This document shows, in pieces, positions 1 to 8,327 of a stretch of 64,000 bases of DNA. The notes under the pieces are model-generated. The model worked only from the letters and a program-made list of their open reading frames with translations. It did no database searches and had not been told where the DNA came from. The DNA is from Paraburkholderia silvatlantica (lineage in GTDB: Bacteria > Pseudomonadota > Gammaproteobacteria > Burkholderiales > Burkholderiaceae), in NCBI RefSeq assembly GCF_003096715.1, contig NZ_QEOL01000005.1, forward strand, positions 186,001 to 250,000, given 5' to 3'. Every line of letters starts with the position of its first letter. The stretch's first letter is position 1. Position numbers and translations under genes: made by a program.

Positions 1-185
1 TCCTTCAGGACGGGGATACCGTCACGGTCATCAAGGACTTGAAACTCAAGGGTTCGGGCGGGGTGATCAAGATGGGCACCAAAGTGAAGAATATCCGTCT
101 GGTGGACAGCGACCACGATATCGACTGCAAGATAGATGGCTTCGGCGCCATGAGCCTCAAATCGGAATTCGTCAGGAAGGCGTGA
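1..185 (+). CDS. phnA: PhnA/YjdM family protein, C-terminal part (cut by window edge)
   Basis: The reading frame enters at base 3 and ends at TGA 183-185, giving about 60 residues. It contains [25 protein letters not shown] and [12 protein letters not shown], the conserved C-terminal core of the PhnA/YjdM zinc-ribbon family. The N-terminal zinc ribbon lies outside the window. Despite the historical name, the family is not part of C-P lyase and its cellular role is not settled, so it should not be counted with the phosphonate genes further along. Family assignment is firm; function is not. Confidence 0.85.
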   Translation, partial: LQDGDTVTVIKDLKLKGSGGVIKMGTKVKNIRLVDSDHDIDCKIDGFGAMSLKSEFVRKA

Positions 186-215
186 TGAGGGGCGTCGCGC
201 ATCCGTTGCGACGAA

Positions 216-250
216 CCAAAAAAAGCGGGGCATCCCAAGGGATGCCCCGT
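216..250 (-). terminator. Rho-independent terminator for the porin gene
   Basis: Arms 226-236 and 239-249 (CGGGGCATCCC and its complement) form a GC-rich hairpin. The A-run at 218-224 reads as a T-tract after the hairpin on the minus strand, so it fits leftward transcripts from the porin, whose stop is about 140 bases away. It may also stop phnA transcripts, but there is no T-run on that side. Confidence 0.7.
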
Positions 251-335
251 CCGGTAAGGCGCGCCGTGCAGCGTGGGCTGCCGCGCGCCGAGCAGAGCCG
301 GCGCGATGAGCCGCCGGCTGCCGCTGTTGCGTGAT

Positions 336-383
336 GTTGCTGCGTAATGCGGTTGCTGCGTAATGCGGTTATTGCGTAATGCG
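336..383. repeat. Three tandem 16-bp repeats downstream of the porin
   Basis: Three copies with period 16 (336-351, 352-367, 368-383). The first two are identical, GTTGCTGCGTAATGCG, and the third differs at two positions. A degenerate part-copy precedes them. They lie between the porin stop and its terminator, so they would be in the 3' untranslated region of the porin mRNA. Confidence 0.8.
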
Positions 384-388
384 GCCGC

Positions 389-1564
389 TTAGAACTTGTG
401 GCGGATACCGACGCGAACCGCGACTTGATCCTGCGAACCCGTGCCCGACGGCTGGAAAATGTTCGAGCCCGAATCGCCGATCTGCGCCTGAACCTTCTGG
501 CCGTTCGCGAGCGTGCCCGATGCATCCTGGTACGACACGAGGCCGTACACGTCGGTGCGCTTGCTCAGTGCATAGTCAAGCGATGCGTTGACCTGGTTCC
601 AGTGAGCCGTCTGGCTGCCCGAGGTGCGCGAGTACGTGTAGCCGAGCGCAGCCGAGAGAGCCGGCGTGAAGGCGTACTTGCCGCCTGCTTCGTACGCGTT
701 GTAGAGCGTCGACGAACCGGCGATCGGCGAGAGCAGCGTGTTGGTCCACAGGGCCCACAGCGTTGCCGGGCCGACGATGTAGCGGCCACCCACGCCGAAC
801 GAGCGCAGGTCGCGCAGCGTGCCCTGCGGCACGTTGGCGATCGTGGTCGAGGTCGACGGCGTGGTCTGGCCCGGATACGTCTGGTTGAAGTAGGCCGCGC
901 CGAGGCTGAACGGACCGTATGCGTAGTTCGCGCCGAAGCTGTACGCGCGGGACGAGCCGGCGATCGGGCTGGCCGCCGGGCCCGTTGCCGGTGCGCCGGC
1001 GAACGAGGTCGAGTTCGAGAAGCCGTACAACGCGCCGAACGTGAAGCCCGAGAAGTTCACGCTCTGGAACTTGACCGAGTTGTTGATGCGGCTCGACGTC
1101 AACTGGTCGATGTCGTTGAAGTGGTATGCCCAGTTACCCGAGACCGTGTTGCCACCAGTCGAGTACTGCGAGCCGAGAATGTCCGTGTTGAGCGAGTATT
1201 GACGGCCGAACGTCAGCGAACCGATGTTCGATTGCGTCAGACCGACGAATGCTTGACGGCCGAACATCGCACCGCCCTGGCCTGCCGTGCCGTTACCGCT
1301 GTTGAAGCCGTTTTCGAGCACGAAGATCGCCTTCAGGCCGCCGCCCAGGTCTTCCGTGCCGCGCAGGCCCCAACGGCTGCCTTGCGCCACGCCGTCGCCA
1401 TACGAGAACTGATGCGAGCTGCCAGGCGTCCCGTTCGAGTTCTTCACGTTGCTGATGTAGTTCACACCGGCGTCGATAATGCCGTACAGCGTCACGCTGC
1501 TTTGTGCGTGGGCAACGCCTGCGATCGAGGCAAGAATAGCGGTGGTCAGAATTTTCTTTTTCAA
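389..1564 (-). CDS. General diffusion porin (Burkholderia OmpC-like, 16-stranded family)
   Basis: Outer-membrane trimeric porin of 391 residues. It has a signal peptide (MKKKILTTAI...AHA, cleavage about residue 20), a mature start QSSVTLYGIIDAGV typical of betaproteobacterial porins, and an end in ...VGIRHKF whose terminal Phe is the outer-membrane assembly signal. The start codon is TTG at 1562-1564, preceded by GGAG at six bases, and no upstream ATG fits the signal peptide. It is probably monocistronic. Upstream is a 500-base AT-richer region; downstream is a hairpin terminator. Substrate preference cannot be read from the sequence. Confidence 0.93.
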   Translation of the reverse strand: MKKKILTTAILASIAGVAHAQSSVTLYGIIDAGVNYISNVKNSNGTPGSSHQFSYGDGVAQGSRWGLRGTEDLGGGLKAIFVLENGFNSGNGTAGQGGAMFGRQAFVGLTQSNIGSLTFGRQYSLNTDILGSQYSTGGNTVSGNWAYHFNDIDQLTSSRINNSVKFQSVNFSGFTFGALYGFSNSTSFAGAPATGPAASPIAGSSRAYSFGANYAYGPFSLGAAYFNQTYPGQTTPSTSTTIANVPQGTLRDLRSFGVGGRYIVGPATLWALWTNTLLSPIAGSSTLYNAYEAGGKYAFTPALSAALGYTYSRTSGSQTAHWNQVNASLDYALSKRTDVYGLVSYQDASGTLANGQKVQAQIGDSGSNIFQPSGTGSQDQVAVRVGIRHKF

Positions 1565-2010
1565 CTGTTTCTCCGGGTAAAGGGAAGATGACTACCCCGG
1601 CCTCTTATGGGCCGGTCTATGCGACGGGCTGCAATTTAAGGGGCGATAACGAAAGGAATGTGACAGTAAGACTTTGTAGGGAAAATGTCGCCAATCTGTT
1701 GTGTGAATGCGACACACGGATTGCAGCTGGGGTGAACGGCGCCCGAAGCTCGCTGTTACTGGCTTTGCGGGCGATTTCCCTGTCAAGTTGGAGGGCTGGA
1801 CTGCGGCAATTGGCCTTATAAAATTTTTTCCTAAGCTTTCTTTTATTCGCCGGTTAATGGATCTTTTGAATCTGACTTCAAGCTGAGCTTGATTTATCTC
1901 AAGGACGCATTAACGGCCGATCAATGCGCGCTTTACATGGTGGATTCCCGTCGATTCATGAGAGTGAAAAATTAGTTAAGCGAATTAATTTGAATGGCGG
2001 GAAACGCCAA
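1565..2010. other. Intergenic region upstream of the porin
   Basis: About 450 bases with no credible gene, relatively AT-rich between 1815 and 2000. It must hold the porin promoter, reading leftward. A minus-strand TTTTATAA stretch near 1817-1827 could be part of a -10 region, but no well-spaced -35 is evident. An FNR-like TTGAT-N4-CTCAA lies at 1889-1902, one mismatch from consensus but over 300 bases from the start codon. Confidence 0.5.
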
Positions 2011-2042
2011 TAAAAAAGGGCTCGCATTCATGATGCGAGCCC
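2011..2042 (-). terminator. Rho-independent terminator after the AstE-like gene
   Basis: GGGCTCGCAT (2018-2027) and ATGCGAGCCC (2033-2042) form a 10-bp stem with a short loop. A run of six A at 2012-2017 is a T-tract on the minus strand. It lies about 20 bases beyond the stop of the minus-strand gene at 2064. Confidence 0.85.
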
Positions 2043-2063
2043 TGTTACGGCAAGGCGTTGCAG

Positions 2064-3179
2064 TTACAGCGAGAGAAGCGAGCCGCTGCGAATGGGCGTT
2101 TCGCCGGCAATGCGTGCGACTTCCATGCCGGCCGTGGCGAAGCGCGCGCTATGCCGTGCGTACATCACGCCGCTCACGCCGGCGTGCAGCGTCGTCACGG
2201 TGTCGGCGAGCGGGTCGATGATATCGGCAATTGCCGCGCCGCGTTCCACCCACGTGCCGCAATCCACGCGAAACACGAGTACGCCGCTGGCAGGCGCCAC
2301 GATCGGCTCCGTGCCCGCGAGCGGCGTTGCCGCGTGGGCGAGCGGCGGCAGCGCCGCGGCGGTGCCTTCGATCACGCCGCGCCCGATCAGGTAGTCGACG
2401 ATGGCTTGCGCGTCGTGTTCGGCGAGTTCGTGCGAGACGTCGCGCTGGCCGCGCAGCTCGACCGTTACCGAAATCGAGCCGTACGGAATGGGAAAGCGCG
2501 TGCCGAAGCGCTCGCGCAGCTCCGACCAGCAGAAGCTGTGAATCTCGTCGAACGGATTGCCGATCGAGTTGAGCGCGAGGAGCGACGCCTTGGCGTCGAG
2601 ATAGCGCGCGAGCGGCTCGACTTCGGGCCACAGTTCGGGGTTCGTGTAGATGTGCATGGCGGCTTCCCAGTCGCAATGCAGGTCCAGCACGATGTCGGCG
2701 TCGTACGAAAGGCGCTGGAGCGCGAGGCGCATCGAATCGAGTTCGGTTTTGGGCTGCTGCGCGGCCAGCGCTTCGCCCATGGCCGCGCGGATGGCCGTGC
2801 GGTTCGCGGCTTCGTCAGACCCGAGGCGCGCCTCGATGTTGGGCAGCACGAGCGCGGTGAGCTCGTGGAAATTGCGGTTGAAGTTCTGCGCCGTGTTCGA
2901 CTCGAAGCGGCCGATCATGTGTCCGAGCCAGTGCTGATTCAGGCCCACGGGGTTGGGCACCGGCACGATCACGATCTCGCCGCGAAGGCGGCCCGCCGCT
3001 TCCAGTTCCGCGAGCTTGCGGCGCAGCACCCACGAGACGAGCATGCCCGGCAACTCGTCGGCGTGCAGCGAGGACTGGATGTAGACCTTGGGACCGCCGG
3101 CTTTACCGTAGTGGAAACTGGCAAGTTCCCGCGCGGTACCGAGGGCGGGCGCGATCAACGGGTGGTTTCGGGTTTGCAT
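2064..3179 (-). CDS. Succinylglutamate desuccinylase/aspartoacylase family zinc hydrolase
   Basis: Product of 371 residues in the AstE/AspA branch of M14-type metallohydrolases, which remove acyl groups from amino acids using one zinc. Visible zinc ligands are the His and Glu of SSLHADELPG near the N-terminus and the His of LDLHCDW about residue 200. The C-terminal part carries a beta-rich domain typical of this branch. The ATG at 3177-3179 (MQTRNHPL) is chosen because the preceding in-frame segment is Arg-rich and not family-like; the ribosome site is weak. The neighbouring amino acid binding protein suggests an acyl-amino-acid substrate, but that is inference. A terminator lies between the two genes, so they are probably separate units. 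Confidence 0.82.
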   Translation of the reverse strand: MQTRNHPLIAPALGTARELASFHYGKAGGPKVYIQSSLHADELPGMLVSWVLRRKLAELEAAGRLRGEIVIVPVPNPVGLNQHWLGHMIGRFESNTAQNFNRNFHELTALVLPNIEARLGSDEAANRTAIRAAMGEALAAQQPKTELDSMRLALQRLSYDADIVLDLHCDWEAAMHIYTNPELWPEVEPLARYLDAKASLLALNSIGNPFDEIHSFCWSELRERFGTRFPIPYGSISVTVELRGQRDVSHELAEHDAQAIVDYLIGRGVIEGTAAALPPLAHAATPLAGTEPIVAPASGVLVFRVDCGTWVERGAAIADIIDPLADTVTTLHAGVSGVMYARHSARFATAGMEVARIAGETPIRSGSLLSL

Positions 3180-3355
3180 GATGGATGCGCGCGGCGCGGC
3201 GGCCCGCAAAAGGTAGTGGAGTGAACGATGGCCCTGTAAGTACATGCGGGGGCCGTAGACCGATCTTAGCCGATTCGACGCGCCGCCGGAACCCGCGCGC
3301 CCGCGCGCGCCGGCAGTATCGTCGAAAATACGGAATCCGAAACAAGATGCCGGAA

Positions 3356-3386
3356 AAGAAAAAGCCCGGACACAAAGCCCGGGCTT
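3356..3386 (-). terminator. Rho-independent terminator after the amino acid binding protein gene
   Basis: AAGCCCGG at 3362-3369 pairs with CCGGGCTT at 3379-3386, followed on the minus strand by T-rich sequence (plus-strand A-rich 3353-3363). It lies about 36 bases past the stop of the minus-strand gene. Confidence 0.8.
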
Positions 3387-3422
3387 CGCGCGCCGTGATG
3401 CAGCGCCGGCGCGATGCGGCGC

Positions 3423-4190
3423 TTAGCTGCCGTACACGTCGAAGTCGAAGTACTTGGCTTCGATCTTCTTGTACGTGCCGTCCTTGATCATGTCGGCAAT
3501 AGCCTTGTCGATCTTCGTCTTCAGGTCGGCGTCTTCCTTGCGCAGGCCGATAGCGGCGGCGCCCGTCGGGATTTCCTTGCCGGCGAACTGGAAGCCAGCG
3601 CCGCGCGGCGTCTTCAGGAAGCCCAGATCCGCTTGCACTTCATCCTGCAGCGCCGCGTCCAGACGGCCCGAGATCAGGTCGGCGTAGACCTGGTCCTGGT
3701 TCTGGTAAGGAACGACGTTCACGCCCTTCGGCGCCCAGTTTTCCTTCGCGTAGGTTTCCTGGATCGTGCCTTGCTCGACGCCAACCGACTTGCCCTTGAG
3801 CGAATCAGCCGTCGGGGCGAGGCTCGAGCCCTTCTTGGCGACGAGACGCGTCGGCGTATTGAACAGCTTCGCCGAGAAGGCGATCTGCTGCTCGCGCTGC
3901 GGGGTGATCGTCATCGACGAGAGCACGCCGTCGAACTTCTTGGCCTTCAGGCCCGGGATCATGCCGTCGAAGTCTTGCTCGACCCACACGCACTTGGCGT
4001 TCAGGCGCTTGCAGATTTCGTTGCCGAGGTCGATGTCGAAGCCGACCAGCTTGCCATCGGGTGCTTTGGATTCGAACGGTGCGTAGCTGGCGTCAACGCC
4101 GAAACGCACGGTGGACCAGTCCTTTGCATGGGCGACGCCGGCCGAGACGGCGAGCACGGCAACCGTGAGGGTGGCAAGCAGTTTCTTCAC
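3423..4190 (-). CDS. Polar (basic) amino acid ABC transporter substrate-binding protein
   Basis: Periplasmic solute-binding protein of 255 residues, HisJ/ArgT/AotJ-like (SBP_bac_3). It has a signal peptide (KKLLATLTVAVLAVSAGVAHA) followed by VRFGVDASYAPFESK, the GFDIDLGNEICK motif and SSMTITPQREQQIAFS, which mark lysine/arginine/ornithine/histidine binders. The start is GTG at 4188-4190 with AGAGGAG eight bases upstream; a longer frame from 4244 lacks a ribosome site and would bury the signal peptide. No permease or ATPase gene is adjacent, so it either serves a transporter encoded elsewhere or is an orphan receptor-type binder. Confidence 0.9.
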   Translation of the reverse strand: MKKLLATLTVAVLAVSAGVAHAKDWSTVRFGVDASYAPFESKAPDGKLVGFDIDLGNEICKRLNAKCVWVEQDFDGMIPGLKAKKFDGVLSSMTITPQREQQIAFSAKLFNTPTRLVAKKGSSLAPTADSLKGKSVGVEQGTIQETYAKENWAPKGVNVVPYQNQDQVYADLISGRLDAALQDEVQADLGFLKTPRGAGFQFAGKEIPTGAAAIGLRKEDADLKTKIDKAIADMIKDGTYKKIEAKYFDFDVYGS

Positions 4191-4206
4191 TATGGGTACT
4201 CCTCTA

Positions 4207-4669
4207 GATGGTTCAGGGCGCGCCGCGTGCGGTTGTGCCGCCATGGCGCATTTACCGGCGCGGCTCGCGCCGGATTATTGTTGGACCCGCCAGCCTGCGG
4301 CCAGCGGAGCGCGCGCAAGCTTACCAGGTCAAAATTGCTGCGTCGCTAGTGTAATACCGGATAGCGGGAAAGGGACCCACTAAGTGTACGCCCGTGCGCT
4401 TGTACGATTTAACGCAAAGCCTTGATGAACAAGGCGCGCAGGCCAATGCAGAGGGGTCGTTGCGGGGTTGCCGGGTTGGGTTGCGCGATGCTCTGCTGCA
4501 ACAGTCGGAAGAATGCGATGCCGTGCGCGCGTGGCATCGTCAACGATATGAAGGGCAATTGAAATCGAATCGACGGCGCGCCGTTGGCCCTCTGCCCGAA
4601 TGGGGTCGGACAGCGTGCCGTCTTTTGTCGCGGCGCAGCAATTGCACCAGCTGCACCGCGAGGATGGCA
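4207..4669. other. Intergenic region between phnM and the binding protein gene
   Basis: About 460 bases with no supported gene. Minus-strand frames extending through it are Arg/Ala-rich shadows without ribosome sites. A GCGCGGCTCGCGCC-type dyad near 4258-4275 and a small GCCTTG...CAAGGC hairpin near 4420-4436 are visible. Neither is followed by a T-run, so the phnG-M unit has no obvious intrinsic terminator here. Confidence 0.4.
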
Positions 4670-5803
4670 TCAGACCACGCGCACGCCCGCGCGCCATGTC
4701 GCGCGCGGCACGGGCAGCGAATCGAGCATCCTCACCCGCACGAAGTCCGCGCGCAGCCCCGGCTCGATCGCGCCGCGGTCGTGCAGGCCCGACTTGCTGG
4801 CGGGCTCCCACGAGACCGTGGCGAGCGCGCGCGGCAGCGTCCAGTCGGCCTGGGTCACGAGATCGAACGCGGCGGTCAGGAGGCTCGACGGCACGTAGTC
4901 GGACGAGAGAATGTCGAGCAAACCGGCCTGCGCCAGCTCCAGCGCCGAGACGTTGCCCGAGTGCGAGCCGCCGCGCACCACGTTCGGCGCACCCATGATC
5001 GTCGCGATGCCGCGCTTTTTCGCTTCCTCGGCGGCCACGCGCGTGGTCGGGAATTCGGCGAGCACGATGCCTTCGGCGGCGGCCTGCTCGACGTGCTCCA
5101 CGAGCGTGTCGTCGTGGCTCGCGAGCGGGATGTTGCGCGCGCGGCAGCGCTGCACGATCTCGAGGCGGTGCGCGTCGGCGTAGCGCTCCTGCTCGGTGGC
5201 CATTTCCGCGAGCATGGTATTGGTCTGCTCGTCGGTCCACTTGCCGTGGCGCTCCTGGAAGCGGCGCCATTGCTCGCGGTCGTGCCACTGGCGCTGGCCA
5301 GGCGTGTGGTCCATCACCGAGGCGAGGCGCAGCAGCGGATGGCCGCTGAGCGTGTCGAACAGCTCGATCACGTCTTCGGTGGCGATTTCGCAGCGCAAGT
5401 GCAGGAAGTGCTCGGCGCGCAGCAGGTTGCGCTCTGAGAAGCGTGTGAGCGCCCTGGCGCTCGCGAGCTGCACGTCGCGGCCGCGCACGCCCACGGCCAG
5501 GCGCGTGCCGATGGCGAGCGCGTCGAATACCGTGGTGATGCCGGCGGCGGCGATCTGCGCGTCGTGAATGACGAATGCCGCGTCGGTGTTCCAGTGCACG
5601 CCGGGGCGCGGCGCGAGGTGCTTTTCCAGGTTGTCGGTGTGCAGTTCGACGAGACCGGGCAGCAGGAAGTCGCCTTCCCAGTCTTCGGCTTCGGGCGCGG
5701 CGGTCGAGCCGCGCGAGAGGTCGCGGATCTTGCCGTCTGCCACGCTTAGCGTGCCGGTGAAAACTTCGTCTCGCGTCACGATGCGAGCGTTCTTGATCAA
5801 CAT
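4670..5803 (-). CDS. phnM: Alpha-D-ribose 1-methylphosphonate 5-triphosphate diphosphatase
   Basis: Amidohydrolase-superfamily enzyme of 377 residues that removes pyrophosphate from the 5-triphosphate intermediate, giving ribose 1-alkylphosphonate 5-phosphate, the substrate of PhnJ. Visible features are the metal-binding LPGLVELHTDNLEKH motif, VMDHTPGQRQW, and the late SSDYVPSSLLTAAFDL stretch characteristic of PhnM. The ATG at 5801-5803 has GGAG seven bases upstream. The in-frame ORF extends further, but that extension is an Arg-rich overlap with phnL. It is the last gene of phnGHIJKLM and is separated from phnL by 46 bases. Confidence 0.95.
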   Translation of the reverse strand: MLIKNARIVTRDEVFTGTLSVADGKIRDLSRGSTAAPEAEDWEGDFLLPGLVELHTDNLEKHLAPRPGVHWNTDAAFVIHDAQIAAAGITTVFDALAIGTRLAVGVRGRDVQLASARALTRFSERNLLRAEHFLHLRCEIATEDVIELFDTLSGHPLLRLASVMDHTPGQRQWHDREQWRRFQERHGKWTDEQTNTMLAEMATEQERYADAHRLEIVQRCRARNIPLASHDDTLVEHVEQAAAEGIVLAEFPTTRVAAEEAKKRGIATIMGAPNVVRGGSHSGNVSALELAQAGLLDILSSDYVPSSLLTAAFDLVTQADWTLPRALATVSWEPASKSGLHDRGAIEPGLRADFVRVRMLDSLPVPRATWRAGVRVV

Positions 5804-5849
5804 CGTCAGGCTCCGTATCAGATATCGGTTTGCGCGGTTCAGGCGGAAT

Positions 5850-6620
5850 TCAGGCTGCGGCGCCGAGCGGCGCTTGCGCGCGCGGCGCGCTGAGTTCGAG
5901 TACGCGCGTGGCGACGCGCCCGCGCGTGTCCTCGTCGTGGAATACGCCGACGATCGCGGCGCCCCGCTCGCGCGCCTCGCCAATCAGGCTCGCGACGAGT
6001 TCGCGGTTTTCCGCATCGAGCGAGGCCGTGGGTTCGTCCAGCAACAGCACGCGGTGCTGCGCGATCAAGCCCCGCGCGATGTTCACGCGCTGCTGCTCGC
6101 CGCCCGAAAACGTGGCGGGCGCGAGCGGCCAGAGGCGCCGAGGCACGTTCAGGCGTGCCAGCAGAGTTTGCGCGCGCTCGCGTGCCTCGTCTTCCTCCAC
6201 GCCGCGCGAAACGAGCGGTGCAGCCACGATGTCGAGCGCGCTCACGCGCGGAATCACGCGCAGAAACTGGCTCACATAGCCCACCACGTTGCGGCGCAGG
6301 CGCAGGATGTCGTGCGGTGCCGCGCCCGTGATTTCCAGATGCTCGAGCGGCGCGCCTTCGTCGCGGATCGCGATGGACCCGCCGCTCGCGAGATAGTTGC
6401 CGTACAGGCAGCGCAGGAACGTGCTCTTGCCCGCGCCCGAGGGGCCGACCAGCACGATGCATTCGCCGCGCTCCACGTCGAGCGACACGCCCGCGAGCGC
6501 TTCGATGCCGATGCCGCCCTGGCCGTGCAGCGTGAAGGTCTTGCGCACGTCTTCGGCGCGCAGCATGAGCGCCGGTCTTTCGAGGAACGCGCGCGTGCCC
6601 GGTGATGAGTTCAGAGTCAT
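5850..6620 (-). CDS. phnL: C-P lyase complex ATP-binding subunit PhnL
   Basis: ABC-type ATPase of about 256 residues with Walker A GPSGAGKST (59-67), signature FSGGEQQRVNIARG and Walker B VLLLDEPTASLD. PhnL is a required non-transport subunit of the C-P lyase pathway, needed for formation of the nucleotide-linked phosphonate with PhnGHI. The ATG at 6618-6620 is preferred because AGGA lies at good distance. A second ATG at 6627-6629 would add three residues and begin one base after the phnK stop. It is cotranscribed with phnK. Confidence 0.94.
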   Translation of the reverse strand: MTLNSSPGTRAFLERPALMLRAEDVRKTFTLHGQGGIGIEALAGVSLDVERGECIVLVGPSGAGKSTFLRCLYGNYLASGGSIAIRDEGAPLEHLEITGAAPHDILRLRRNVVGYVSQFLRVIPRVSALDIVAAPLVSRGVEEDEARERAQTLLARLNVPRRLWPLAPATFSGGEQQRVNIARGLIAQHRVLLLDEPTASLDAENRELVASLIGEARERGAAIVGVFHDEDTRGRVATRVLELSAPRAQAPLGAAA

Positions 6621-6630
6621 GTCTTTCATC

Positions 6631-7401
6631 CTAGACCGGCAGCACGGATGCCACCAGCGTCTGCGTATAGGGGTGTTGCGGGTCGTCCAGCACCTGGTCG
6701 GTCAGGCCCGATTCGACCACCGTGCCGCCTTGCATCACCATCAGGCGATGTGCGAGGAGGCGTGCCACGCCGATGTCGTGCGTGACGATCAGCACAGAAA
6801 GATGCAGGTGGGTCGTGAGCGTGCGCAGCAGGTCGAGCAGGCGCGCCTGCACGGACACGTCGAGACCCGCCGTGGGTTCGTCCATGAAGACGAGGCGCGG
6901 CCCCGTGACGAGATTGCGCGCGATTTGCAGGCGCTGCTGCATGCCGCCCGAAAACGCCGAGGGCAATTCGTCGATGCGCTGGGCGTCCAGTTCCACGCGC
7001 TGCATCCATTGCTGCGCCGTGTGGCGGATTTGCCCATAGTGGCGCGCGCCCACGGCCATCAGCGGCTCGCCGATATTGGCGCCCGCAGAAACGCCCGCAC
7101 GCAGCCCGTCGCGCGGATTCTGCTGCACGAAGCCCCATTCGGTGCGCGCCAGCAGGCGCCGGCGCGGCTCGGAAAGCGTGCGCAGGTCGAGCGTTTCGCC
7201 GTTCGCGTTCGTATAGTGAAGCGTGCCCGCATCGGACCCGGTGCGCAGCGCGAGCGTGTTGAGCAGCGTGGTCTTGCCCGAGCCCGATTCGCCGACGATG
7301 CACAGCACCTCGCCGGGATACAGGTCGAAGCTCACGTCGCGGCAGCCGTTGCGGCCGCTGTACTGCTTCGTGAGCGATCTTGCGCTTAGCAGCGGCGTCA
7401 T
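6631..7401 (-). CDS. phnK: C-P lyase complex ATP-binding subunit PhnK
   Basis: ABC-type ATPase of 256 residues with Walker A GESGSGKTT (37-45), QNPRDGL in the Q-loop region, signature FSGGMQQRLQIARNL and Walker B VFMDEPTAGLD. In the family PhnK docks on the PhnGHIJ core and drives the cycle by ATP hydrolysis. The ATG at 7399-7401 overlaps the phnJ stop as ATGA, and AGGAG lies about ten bases before it, so translation is coupled. PhnK and PhnL resemble oligopeptide-importer ATPases but sit among C-P lyase genes and have no permease partner. Confidence 0.95.
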   Translation of the reverse strand: MTPLLSARSLTKQYSGRNGCRDVSFDLYPGEVLCIVGESGSGKTTLLNTLALRTGSDAGTLHYTNANGETLDLRTLSEPRRRLLARTEWGFVQQNPRDGLRAGVSAGANIGEPLMAVGARHYGQIRHTAQQWMQRVELDAQRIDELPSAFSGGMQQRLQIARNLVTGPRLVFMDEPTAGLDVSVQARLLDLLRTLTTHLHLSVLIVTHDIGVARLLAHRLMVMQGGTVVESGLTDQVLDDPQHPYTQTLVASVLPV

Positions 7402-8327
7402 GCTTTTTCTCCTGCTTCGTTCGTTGCGTGCGCATCGATCTGTTCGCGCCGGTCGTGGCAGTAGTCGCTGTCCGAGCACACGAACATGCGCTTGCCTGCG
7501 TCGTCGACGATCATCTCGTCGAGGAAGCTCTCGCGCGAGCCGCACAGGGCGCACGCATGCTCCCAGCGCTGTACTTCGAAGGGATGGTCGTCGAAGTCGA
7601 GGCTCTTCACCGGCGTGTACGGCGGAATCGCGTAGATGCGGCGCTCGCGGCCCGCGCCGAACAACTGCAGTGCGGCGTTCATATGCAGTTTGGGGTTGTC
7701 GAACTTCGGAATCGGCGAGGGCGACGTCAGATAACGGCCGTTCACGGTCACCGGGTAGTCGTACGTCGTGGCGATGCTGCCGTGCTGCACGATGTCCTCA
7801 TAGAGCTTCACGCTGATGAGGCCATAGTCGGCCAGCGCATGCAGCTTCTTGCATTCGGCCACGCGCGGCTCGAGCCGGAACAGCGGTTCGGGCATCGGCA
7901 CCTGATACACGAGGATCTGCCTGGCCGTGAGCGGCGTTTCGGGAATGCGGTGCCGCGTCTGGACGATCGACGCCTCGCTCGTGCGGCGCGTGGTGGCGAC
8001 ACCCGTGGTGCGCGCGAAGAAGCGGCGGATGTTCACGGCGTTCGTGGTGTCGTCCGAGCCCTGGTCGATCACCTTGAGCGTGTCCTTCGCGCCGATGATC
8101 GCCGCCGTCACCTGGATGCCGCCCGTGCCCCAGCCATACGGCAGCGGCATTTCGCGCGAGGCGAACGGCACCTGGTAGCCCGGCACGGCCACGGCCTTGA
8201 GGAGCGCGCGGCGCAGCATGCGCTTGGTCTGTTCGTCGAGGTACGCGAAGTTGTAGCCCGAGACGGCCTGCGTTTCGTGCGACGCGAGTTCGGCTGCGGT
8301 GGATGGCAAGGTATCGGGCGCGTTCAT
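7398..8327 (-). CDS. phnJ: Alpha-D-ribose 1-methylphosphonate 5-phosphate C-P lyase
   Basis: Radical-SAM enzyme of 309 residues that cleaves the carbon-phosphorus bond, releasing the alkane and ribose 1,2-cyclic phosphate 5-phosphate. The unusual cluster motif C-x2-C-x21-C is intact (CALCGSRESF...MFVC), and the extra catalytic Cys follows six residues later in SDSDYC. The N-terminal half (ISGYNFAYLDEQTKR-like) and GTGGIQVTAAIIG are typical. The start ATG overlaps the phnI stop as ATGA, and its own stop overlaps phnK, so the gene is coupled on both sides. All residues expected for activity appear present. Confidence 0.97.
   Translation of the reverse strand: MNAPDTLPSTAAELASHETQAVSGYNFAYLDEQTKRMLRRALLKAVAVPGYQVPFASREMPLPYGWGTGGIQVTAAIIGAKDTLKVIDQGSDDTTNAVNIRRFFARTTGVATTRRTSEASIVQTRHRIPETPLTARQILVYQVPMPEPLFRLEPRVAECKKLHALADYGLISVKLYEDIVQHGSIATTYDYPVTVNGRYLTSPSPIPKFDNPKLHMNAALQLFGAGRERRIYAIPPYTPVKSLDFDDHPFEVQRWEHACALCGSRESFLDEMIVDDAGKRMFVCSDSDYCHDRREQIDAHATNEAGEKA

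Noticed and set aside
1889-1902. FNR-like box TTGAT-TTAT-CTCAA
   Set aside because: One mismatch from consensus, but over 300 bases from the porin start and not near any other promoter; chance is likely in AT-richer DNA.
4380-5288. 302-codon minus-strand frame extending past the phnM stop
   Set aside because: It overlaps phnM in another frame, is Arg-rich and lacks a start site; it does not represent a broken gene.
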